From assembly GCA_002791255.1 (NCBI GenBank), contig PFWS01000052.1, positions 4,683 to 24,437 on the forward strand: a stretch of DNA of 19,755 bases. Direction: 5' to 3'. The translations under genes and the position numbers were made by a program. This document shows positions 5,666 through 11,833 of the stretch, piece after piece. The notes under the pieces are model-generated. The model saw only the letters and a list, made by a program, of their open reading frames with translations. It was not told the origin of the DNA and did not search any database. Numbering within the stretch: the first letter of the stretch is position 1; each line of letters opens with the position of its first letter. This DNA is from Candidatus Uhrbacteria bacterium CG_4_9_14_3_um_filter_36_7. Lineage in GTDB: Bacteria > Patescibacteriota > Patescibacteriia > UBA9934 > GWF2-40-263.

Positions 5666-8287
5666 TTAGAGAACTTCTGTTTTCTCTATTTCAATCATGC
5701 CTCCTGTTTTTATTTTTATAGTATCCCCACGCTCAATTTTATTTTCTAAAAGAAGCGTGGCGATTTGATTTTCAACAGTTTCTTGAATCACTCGACGTAG
5801 TGGTCTGGCACCAAAAAGTGGATCATAGCCTTTTTGTGCCATCTCTTGAATGGCTTGTGGAGAAATTTCACTATGTATACCTTTTGCATCCAAACGATCT
5901 TTAATTTTTTTAAGAAAAATGGATGCAATCTGCATAATCGCTTCTAATGAAAGTGGTTCAAAAACAATCACTTCATCAAAACGATTTAAAAATTCAGGAC
6001 GGTAAATTCCTTTTAATTCTTTTTCAAGTAAATCAGTTTTAATTTGTTCAATAGAAGTTCCTTTTTCCACCTGATCTTGAATATATTCAGTTCCAGCATT
6101 GGAAGTGGTAATCAAGATAGTATTAGTAAAATCAATAGTTTGTCCATGTACATCCGTTAATCGACCGTCATCTATTACTTGCAAAAAAAGATTTAAAATA
6201 TCTGGATGGGCTTTTTCAAGTTCATCAAATAAAAGCAAACAAAATGGATTTTGACGAACTGCCTCTGTTAAAAGACCGCCTTTTTTATTACCCTCCATTC
6301 CAATCAATCGGCTGATACTTTCCTTATTTTGATACTCAGACATATCAAAACGCTCTAAACTTTGCTCGCCTCCAAAATAGACTTCGGCAAGTGTTTTAGC
6401 AAGCTCTGTTTTTCCAACTCCAGTCGGACCTAAAAAAAGAAAACTAGCTAAAGGTCTGCTATCAGATGCAAGTTGTGCCCGAGCTCGACGCATGGCATTA
6501 GCAACAGCTTGTACAGCTCGTTCTTGCCCAATAACTCTTCCATGAATACGCTCCTCTAAATGTAATAAAACATCTTTTTCATCTTGTGTTGCTTGAGTTA
6601 AGGGTATTTGACTTTTTTCCGATATAATCATTGCTACATCTTCTTTAGTAACCAAAGCATTTTTTCCCCTAGATTTATGAACAAAAACAGCAGTTTCAGT
6701 CGCTATAAGAATTGCTTTTTCTGGTAAGAAAGATTCATGTAAATAACGATTTGATAATAAAACACAGGCTTGTAAAGCTGTAAAAGAAAAAGATACCTCA
6801 TGTTCTTGTTCAATCCAAGGAATTTTTGATTCAAGAATTTGAACAGCAAATGTTGGATCTGGTTCCTCTACACGAATTACGTGCCACTTAGAAGCAAAGG
6901 ATCCTTGTTCAATTTTTTCTGCATAGGCTTGTAAAGTTGTGGTTGCAAGCACAGAAAAACTTTTGTGTTCAAGTACATCTAAAAGCAAAGCAAGTAATTC
7001 GCTATAAGCTGGATCTGTTAAATGTTCAATACCTAAAATAACTAAAACAATGTTTTTGGAACGCTGAATTTCCGATAAAATCATGAGAAAATTTTCTTGA
7101 ATAAGCTCAATATTTCCAGATGAAAAAAGATAAGATAAAGAGAGTTCAACAAGACGTTTATCTTGAAAAATTGTTGGGACTTTTTCTTCTACCATATATT
7201 GTGCAAGCCCGTGAATAATTGATTCTTTCCCAACTCCGACTGATCCAACCAAAAGAATTCCGTGCTCACTACTTTCAAAGGCACGAAATAATTCTTGTAT
7301 TTCTTTTGTACGACCAATTAAAAACGGGAGTCTGCCAAACGCTGCTTGAGTTGTAAGATCTTGAGCATAGTGATCAAGCATGGGAGTAGCAATAGATGTC
7401 ATAGAACGGTTCATGGCCCCAACAGGTTTATGAAGAGCAGAAGCTTGAAATTTAGTATATCGTTCAATCAATTGCTCTTGAATACGTATCCATTCAATTA
7501 CTTGATGAAAAATAGCTTCATCAACTCCCTGCCGATAAAATAATTCTTGAATAAATGAATCTTGTTCATACGTTATCTCAAGAATCGCAAGCGGAGAAAT
7601 TATTTTTTGCTGGGCCTTAGCAGTACGAACAAAAGATAATAAAAGAATTTGTTTTGCTTTATCGCCAAAAGAGGTTTGTGATGAAATGGTCTCTTTTTGC
7701 AAATGAAGTTGAATGGCTTCTTGAATTTGTTCGAAAGAAATCCCTAAACGAAAAAAAAGTAGTCGAGCAGTTTTTGTTGAAAGAGATCCTAAAAATAAAT
7801 GAAAGGCAAGAATTTGCTCATGACGAAAACGTTGTGCAAGTTTATAAGCTTCTTCAATAGCCTGATGTGCCTCTTCATTAAAAAATGAACCAATAGATAC
7901 TGTTTTAGACGAAACCTGGTTGGTTGTGATCGCGAAATTTATATCCGTTGATAAAATAGGTAGGGCAACCTTTGGTTTTATCGCTTGTTGAAAACGATAA
8001 AAAAGAAATTCAAAACATAAAAGAGAGAGAAAAACAAAACCAAAAAAAGGCTCAAGATACAAAGACCACTTAGAAAGGAACCATTCATAAAGAAAAATTC
8101 CAAGAAAAAATAATCCGAGGATGAGACCAAGAATAAGAATAACTTGATGAATACGAGCACGAATATGTTTTTTAAAAATAGCATTAGTATCTATTGATTC
8201 ATCCCAAATATAAACAATATCATCAATTAAAACACTTGGTTCACAGCCACGTTTTGACTTAGTAAATGGTCTTAAAAAAAAATTCAT
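5666..8287 (-). CDS. Membrane-anchored Clp-like AAA+ ATPase with degenerate first module
   Basis: 873 residues. Two membrane segments (about 47-68 and 78-98) precede a Clp N-like region (about 135-280), then two AAA+ modules and a Clp D2 small domain. In D1 the P-loop reads GSVGVGKES (348-356), with E355 where Ser/Thr should be; the Walker B region is LVILGIEHL (415-423) instead of a DE pair; and the arginine pair before VxEP is lost (FASKWHVIRVEEP). D2 has intact GPTGVGKT (620-627), LLLFDELEKAHPD (684-696), FLNRFDE and GARPLRR, but the GYVG pore loop is replaced by GMEGNKKGG (663-671), and no ClpP-docking [IL]G[FL] loop is seen after ITTSNAG. So D2 probably hydrolyses ATP, but classic threading into ClpP is doubtful. 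It overlaps the preceding gene by ATGA. Confidence 0.85.
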   Translation of the reverse strand: MNFFLRPFTKSKRGCEPSVLIDDIVYIWDESIDTNAIFKKHIRARIHQVILILGLILGLFFLGIFLYEWFLSKWSLYLEPFFGFVFLSLLCFEFLFYRFQQAIKPKVALPILSTDINFAITTNQVSSKTVSIGSFFNEEAHQAIEEAYKLAQRFRHEQILAFHLFLGSLSTKTARLLFFRLGISFEQIQEAIQLHLQKETISSQTSFGDKAKQILLLSFVRTAKAQQKIISPLAILEITYEQDSFIQELFYRQGVDEAIFHQVIEWIRIQEQLIERYTKFQASALHKPVGAMNRSMTSIATPMLDHYAQDLTTQAAFGRLPFLIGRTKEIQELFRAFESSEHGILLVGSVGVGKESIIHGLAQYMVEEKVPTIFQDKRLVELSLSYLFSSGNIELIQENFLMILSEIQRSKNIVLVILGIEHLTDPAYSELLALLLDVLEHKSFSVLATTTLQAYAEKIEQGSFASKWHVIRVEEPDPTFAVQILESKIPWIEQEHEVSFSFTALQACVLLSNRYLHESFLPEKAILIATETAVFVHKSRGKNALVTKEDVAMIISEKSQIPLTQATQDEKDVLLHLEERIHGRVIGQERAVQAVANAMRRARAQLASDSRPLASFLFLGPTGVGKTELAKTLAEVYFGGEQSLERFDMSEYQNKESISRLIGMEGNKKGGLLTEAVRQNPFCLLLFDELEKAHPDILNLFLQVIDDGRLTDVHGQTIDFTNTILITTSNAGTEYIQDQVEKGTSIEQIKTDLLEKELKGIYRPEFLNRFDEVIVFEPLSLEAIMQIASIFLKKIKDRLDAKGIHSEISPQAIQEMAQKGYDPLFGARPLRRVIQETVENQIATLLLENKIERGDTIKIKTGGMIEIEKTEVL

Positions 8288-8676
8288 ACAAAAAATCCTT
8301 CAGAAAAAAAATACCAAATACCAAAAATAGTTACTGGTAAAAATAATAAATAAAAAATAATAAATAAAATTATGAGGATTAAATAAATAAAAAGAACAAG
8401 TAGGCGTACAAAAATAATCAAAAGACGAAGAAAAAAACTAATAAGCTTCCCTTGAATATCAGTTGCCCCATACATGGGAACAAAAAGATTTTTTATCCAG
8501 ATATGGATTTCTAGATTCTGGGCTTGATTCTTAAAAAAAATAAATGAACTACTAAGAGTTAAAATAAATCCCTTAGTAAACCACCAAAAAGGAAAGATGA
8601 TTATAGATTTTGCCAGTTCAAAAAAAGCTAGAGGAATGGCCCACCAAAAAGTTTGTGTAAACGCAAACTTAGACAT
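8284..8676 (-). CDS. Small polytopic membrane protein upstream of the Clp-like gene
   Basis: Hypothetical protein of 130 residues, very rich in F, I, L and W. Hydrophobic segments are at about 8-28, 33-48 and 82-125 (the last long enough for two passes). A central less hydrophobic part contains IKNLFVPMYGATDIQG (61-76), the most conserved-looking block. I associate this kind of protein with Patescibacteria neighbourhoods but cannot give it a function. Its stop overlaps the start of the Clp-like gene (ATGA), so the two are probably translated together and may act together at the membrane. The start lies 9 nt after the tgt stop, and a promoter embedded in the tgt stop would give a leaderless mRNA. 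Confidence 0.75.
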   Translation of the reverse strand: MSKFAFTQTFWWAIPLAFFELAKSIIIFPFWWFTKGFILTLSSSFIFFKNQAQNLEIHIWIKNLFVPMYGATDIQGKLISFFLRLLIIFVRLLVLFIYLILIILFIIFYLLFLPVTIFGIWYFFSEGFFV

Positions 8677-8684
8677 AAAAAGTC

Positions 8685-8693
8685 ATTATACCA
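8685..8693 (-). promoter_or_regulatory. Extended -10 promoter inside the tgt stop codon
   Basis: The minus strand reads TGGTATAAT, with the tgt stop TAA inside it. The next ATG (8676) is 8 nt downstream of the -10 box, so the transcript would be leaderless. No -35 is visible. It would drive the membrane protein, Clp-like and WecA-type genes separately from tgt. Confidence 0.45.
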
Positions 8694-9813
8694 TTGTTTT
8701 TTGAAAAAGACGCGCTCGTAATTCTTCAAAAAGTCGCAAATAAAAACGTAAATTATGAATAGTGGCTAAACGCAAACCAAGAACTTCTTTTGTTTGAAAT
8801 AAATAGCGCAAATAAGCCCGTGAATAGGTACGGCACGTTTCACAATCACAAAATGGATCAAGTGGTTTTTCATCAAATTGAAATAATTCATTAGTTAAAT
8901 GAAGACATTTATAAAAAGGTGGTAAATCGTAAGGAAAAATAGTTTGATTTAAATCTATTTGCCAACTTGCTGGATCTTCTTGCCAAATAAATACGGTTCC
9001 ATGACGTGCATTACGTGTTGGTAAAACACAATCAAACATATCAATACCACAAGAAACATAATAAACGATTTCCTCTGGCATGCCACCACCCATAAAATAA
9101 CGTGGTTTCTCTTTTGGAAGACGATCTGCAACATAAGCAGCTATTTCATAGGTTTCTTTTCGATCTTCTCCTACAGAAAGACCACCAATCGCATATCCGT
9201 CAAATTTAAGACGAATTAACCCTTCTAAACTTTTTTCTCTTAAATCCTTAAATACTCCTCCTTGAACAATACCAAAAACTTGTTCAATAGCACCTCGATA
9301 TTCTTTACATATCTGTGCCCAAAACAAAGATCGCTCCATGGATTGTTTATATTCTTCATAAGAAGAATTTCCACAAGCAACATCATCAAAACACATAGCA
9401 ATATCGCATCCAATAATTTCTTGCATGGCCATGGAAGATGCAGGAGTTAAAAAAATACTAGAACCATCTAGATGAGATTGAAATAGAACACCTTCATCTG
9501 ATATTTTATTTAAACGACCAAGACTAAAAACTTGATACCCACCACTATCAGTTAAAATAGGTCCATCCCAGTGCATAAATTTATGTAACCCCCCAAGTTC
9601 TTTCATTTTTTCAGAGCCTGGTCGAAGCAAAAGATGGTATGTGTTTGATAAAATAATAGTAGCACCAAGATTTTTAACTTCCTGACTTGAAAGAGTTTTA
9701 ACTGCTCCCTTTGTTGCTATTGGCATGAAAAATGGAGTCTCGATGATCCCATGTTTTGTCGATAAACGTCCGGCTCGTGCTTTACTGTAAGTTGATGAGG
9801 TAAGTGTAAACAT
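8686..9813 (-). CDS. tgt: Queuine/preQ1 tRNA-guanine transglycosylase
   Basis: Exchanges guanine-34 of GUN-anticodon tRNAs for preQ1 on the way to queuosine. Its 375 residues match bacterial Tgt. Visible: LTDSGGYQVFSLG (87-99) with active-site D89, GIVQGG (181-186), AIGGLSVGE (208-216), GIDMFDCVLPTRNARHG (256-272) with the catalytic aspartate and tRNA-binding TRNAR, and the zinc ligands C322, C324, C327 and H353. No other queuosine genes are in the window. The start ATG lies directly after the T run of a hairpin terminator, so its expression must come from read-through or a promoter I cannot see. It begins a minus-strand set that ends with the WecA-type gene. Confidence 0.96.
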   Translation of the reverse strand: MFTLTSSTYSKARAGRLSTKHGIIETPFFMPIATKGAVKTLSSQEVKNLGATIILSNTYHLLLRPGSEKMKELGGLHKFMHWDGPILTDSGGYQVFSLGRLNKISDEGVLFQSHLDGSSIFLTPASSMAMQEIIGCDIAMCFDDVACGNSSYEEYKQSMERSLFWAQICKEYRGAIEQVFGIVQGGVFKDLREKSLEGLIRLKFDGYAIGGLSVGEDRKETYEIAAYVADRLPKEKPRYFMGGGMPEEIVYYVSCGIDMFDCVLPTRNARHGTVFIWQEDPASWQIDLNQTIFPYDLPPFYKCLHLTNELFQFDEKPLDPFCDCETCRTYSRAYLRYLFQTKEVLGLRLATIHNLRFYLRLFEELRARLFQKTMV

Positions 9814-9844
9814 AAAAAAGGCTATAGGCTTAAGGCAATAGCCT
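9814..9844 (-). terminator. Intrinsic terminator after the mra cluster, abutting the tgt start
   Basis: On the minus strand AGGCTAT (9844-9838), a 12-nt loop, ATAGCCT (9825-9819), then six T residues ending immediately before the tgt ATG. An alternative small hairpin AGGC-TATT-GCCT uses the left arm, so the two folds exclude each other. No T run on the plus strand. Confidence 0.65.
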
Positions 9845-9861
9845 ACTCTACAACATTTTTT

Positions 9862-10152
9862 CTATTTTCCAAGCGCAAACGTATCAACCTGACTATTGAT
9901 ATAAACCGGAGTTTCTATTTTTACCATTCCAAGTATAGGAACATTTTTTGATATATGTTCAAGTGAACGTAGCTGGGTTAAAGAAATCTCTGATTGTTTA
10001 TTCTCTTCTTTTAAGATAGAAACACGTTTTTCTAAATCACGTATTTCATACCCTTTCACGGCTCTTATATTTACCCAAACAACAGATAAAACTGCAAAAA
10101 TAATACTTAGCGAAAAAAGAGTTATGTTTAGAAGAAAGATATGGCGATTCAT
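9862..10152 (-). CDS. ftsL: FtsL-like septal membrane protein
   Basis: 96 residues. A short cytoplasmic start, one membrane segment (about 6-27), then a charged heptad-like coiled coil (about 36-68, RDLEKRVSILKEENKQ) and a short C-terminal part. FtsL proteins diverge too much to recognise by sequence alone; the call rests on this topology and on its place directly after rsmH, where ftsL lies in the dcw cluster. It overlaps rsmH by ATGA. By family it would scaffold the divisome with FtsB/FtsQ partners. No ftsI or murE follows; a terminator closes the cluster, so the dcw cluster is split in this organism. Confidence 0.6.
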   Translation of the reverse strand: MNRHIFLLNITLFSLSIIFAVLSVVWVNIRAVKGYEIRDLEKRVSILKEENKQSEISLTQLRSLEHISKNVPILGMVKIETPVYINSQVDTFALGK

Positions 10153-11033
10153 AATTTTTCTATGACACGAAGTTTGGCACTGCGTGCACGATGGTTTTTT
10201 TGTTTTTCTTTTTGATTTGCTTGCACCACTGATTTAGTTACTTTTCTTATAACTTGTTCTTTTTCTTTTTGTTTAAAAAAATCTTTTAGTATCCGATCTT
10301 CAAGTGAATGAAAAGAAATAACAGCTAAGCGTCCATGAGAAGCAAGTAATTCCACAGCTTGTGGAAGAACTTCTATAAGATCATTAAGTTCGTGATTGAC
10401 TGCAATACGTAAAGCCTGAAAAATTTTTGTAGCTGGATGCAAGCGTCCTTTTTTTGGAAAAAGATCAGTCATCAAATGAGCTAGCTCAATAGTTGTTTCT
10501 AAAGGTTGTTGTTTTCGTCTTTGAATAATTGCTCTGGCAATTTGTTTTGCATTTATTTCTTCTCCAAAACGGATAAAAATTTCTGTTAATTCTTGCTCAG
10601 ACCATTCGTTCACAATTATTTGAGCTGTTAAATCCTGCTCTAAGTTATAACGCATATCAAGTGGTCCTTCCTCTTGAAAAGAAAAACCACGAGCTGCTTC
10701 ATCCACTTGAGAAGAACAAAAACCAAGATCAAGAATAATGCCAGAAACAGAAGAAATTCCGTATTTTTTGGCAATAGATTTTAAATTACGATAGGAATCA
10801 CAAACAAAAACAACACTCTGGGAATAGCTTGCCAGACGTTCTTTAGCAATCTCAAGATTGCTGGGATCTTTATCAATCCCTAAAAGTCGGCCGCCAGGGA
10901 TGACATGTTCTAAAATAACTTGAGCATGTCCTCCCTGCCCCACAGTGCCATCAATAAACGTTTGTCCTGGTTGAGGATCAAGATAGGAAATAATTTCATC
11001 AAGAAGAACTGGAATATGATATGTACTTGTCAT
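10149..11033 (-). CDS. rsmH: 16S rRNA (cytosine-1402-N4)-methyltransferase RsmH (MraW)
   Basis: SAM-dependent methyltransferase acting on C1402 in the ribosomal P site; 294 residues, near the family norm of about 310. Visible: HIPVLLDE (6-13), SAM-binding DGTVGQGGH (28-36), acidic LGIDKD (51-56), LDLGFCSSQVD (101-111; the usual form has VSS), GFSFQEEGPLDMR (116-128), HPATKIFQALRIAVNHEL in the C-terminal half, VISFHSLEDR and the basic C-terminus. It sits between mraZ and the ftsL-like gene, the classic order, but 147 nt after mraZ, and that gap holds a long inverted repeat that would form the leader of its message. Confidence 0.96.
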   Translation of the reverse strand: MTSTYHIPVLLDEIISYLDPQPGQTFIDGTVGQGGHAQVILEHVIPGGRLLGIDKDPSNLEIAKERLASYSQSVVFVCDSYRNLKSIAKKYGISSVSGIILDLGFCSSQVDEAARGFSFQEEGPLDMRYNLEQDLTAQIIVNEWSEQELTEIFIRFGEEINAKQIARAIIQRRKQQPLETTIELAHLMTDLFPKKGRLHPATKIFQALRIAVNHELNDLIEVLPQAVELLASHGRLAVISFHSLEDRILKDFFKQKEKEQVIRKVTKSVVQANQKEKQKNHRARSAKLRVIEKL

Positions 11034-11048
11034 ACAACTTAAACTATA

Positions 11049-11137
11049 TTCACCACCAGAACACCTACTTGGTTCGCAACCACAGTAAAGGTTCTAAACC
11101 ATGGATCCGAACCAAATAGTTGGTTTGGTGGAGTGAA
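11049..11137. repeat. Long imperfect inverted repeat between mraZ and rsmH
   Basis: Arms at 11049-11076 and 11108-11137 pair over most of their length: the inner CTTGGTTCG arm has 8 perfect pairs with CGAACCAA, and the outer TTCAC and CACCA blocks pair with GTGAA and TGGTG. The loop (11077-11107) contains a second small hairpin GGTT-CTA-AACC. No T run follows, so it is not a simple terminator. It could be an mRNA processing or stability structure or a mobile palindrome. Confidence 0.6.
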
Positions 11138-11180
11138 AAAAACTTGATGAACTTAAAAAGTTCTTCCTGTTCTTTTAACT

Positions 11181-11612
11181 CTATACTCCAAGTTCCCCCA
11201 TTTTCTCAGCAATCTGTTCTGCATCGCTTTCAGTTGCTGTTTTATAAACTAACCATTTTTCTTCATCCCAAATTTCCAATCGATTAAACAAGCCGGTAAT
11301 AACCACCCTTTTGGTGATACTCGCATACATTCGTAAATATTCTGGTAAAACGAATCGTCCTTGGCTATCAATTTCAAAATCCATTGCTCCAGCAAGCATA
11401 AGGCGTGAAAAGGCTCGAGTGTTGGCTTGAGCAAATGGCAAATTTGCAAGTTTCTCCGCAAGTTTTACCCATTCCTCTTTGGTAAACATAAATAGGGATG
11501 AATCAAGGCCGCGAGTAACAACTGCTCCTTTTGCTAGCTCACTACGAAACTTAATCGGTATGGCTAACCGCCCCTTTTCATCAATTGTGTGTTTGTATTC
11601 GCCGATGAACAT
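11181..11612 (-). CDS. mraZ: Transcriptional regulator MraZ
   Basis: 143 residues with two SpoVT/AbrB-like DNA-binding repeats, each with the DxxGR motif (DEKGRLAIP from D11, DSQGRFVLP from D82). MraZ forms ring-shaped oligomers that bind direct TGGG-type repeats at the promoter of its own mra/dcw operon and usually repress it. Here it is first in the cluster mraZ-rsmH-ftsL, with an exactly matching set of four 10-bp-spaced TGGR boxes upstream, so autoregulation is strongly suggested. Start MFIGEYKHTIDEKGR is typical; no strong SD is visible before the ATG. Confidence 0.96.
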   Translation of the reverse strand: MFIGEYKHTIDEKGRLAIPIKFRSELAKGAVVTRGLDSSLFMFTKEEWVKLAEKLANLPFAQANTRAFSRLMLAGAMDFEIDSQGRFVLPEYLRMYASITKRVVITGLFNRLEIWDEEKWLVYKTATESDAEQIAEKMGELGV

Positions 11613-11676
11613 AACAAATTAATTTCTACAAGTTTCCCAAAGATACAAAAACGAGAACCGAATATTTCATTCGATC

Positions 11677-11710
11677 CCCACATTGTTCCACTTGTCTCCA
11701 TTTTATTCCA
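11677..11710 (-). promoter_or_regulatory. MraZ box: four TGGR repeats at 10-bp spacing
   Basis: On the minus strand TGGAA, TGGAG, TGGAA and TGGGG begin at 11710, 11700, 11690 and 11680, each separated by 5 bp, the TGGGN-N5 pattern described for MraZ in E. coli. The -10 box of the mraZ promoter lies within this array, so bound MraZ would block RNA polymerase. Confidence 0.8.
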
Positions 11711-11728
11711 CCTACACTTTTTGGTCAA
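11700..11728 (-). promoter_or_regulatory. Promoter of the mraZ cluster
   Basis: TTGACC (11728-11723), 17 bp, then TAAAAT (11705-11700) on the minus strand. Start near 11693, with a leader of about 80 nt. The -35 box abuts the T-rich tail of the uvrC terminator. Confidence 0.75.
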
Positions 11729-11751
11729 AGAAAAACAGCCATAACGGCTGT
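11728..11751 (-). terminator. Intrinsic terminator of uvrC
   Basis: Minus strand ACAGCC, loop GTTAT, GGCTGT, followed by TTTTTCTTT. The stem is 6 bp and GC-rich. It separates uvrC from the mraZ promoter that begins immediately after it. Confidence 0.75.
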
Positions 11752-11769
11752 GGATAATTGTTAAAAAAG

Positions 11770-11833
11770 TGAATTGGAGTCCGGAGATCGGAGAATGTTT
11801 ACTGACGGTCTCCGATCTTCGCTCTCCGAACCC
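11770..11833. repeat. Two-armed heptad array at the uvrC 3' end
   Basis: Plus strand: purine-rich units TGAATTG, GAGTCCG, GAGATCG and GAGAATG (11770-11797), core TTTACTGA (11798-11805), then pyrimidine-rich units CGGTCTC, CGATCTT, CGCTCTC and CGAACCC (11806-11833). AGATCGGAGA and TCTCCGATCT form a perfect 10-bp inverted repeat around the core. The core supplies the uvrC stop (TTA at 11799-11801), and the right arm encodes its last residues. Confidence 0.7.

Noticed and set aside
9814..9850. preQ1 riboswitch upstream of tgt
   Set aside because: The hairpin lacks the A-rich pseudoknot tail and the conserved loop of preQ1-I, and is too short for preQ1-II; a terminator explains it better.
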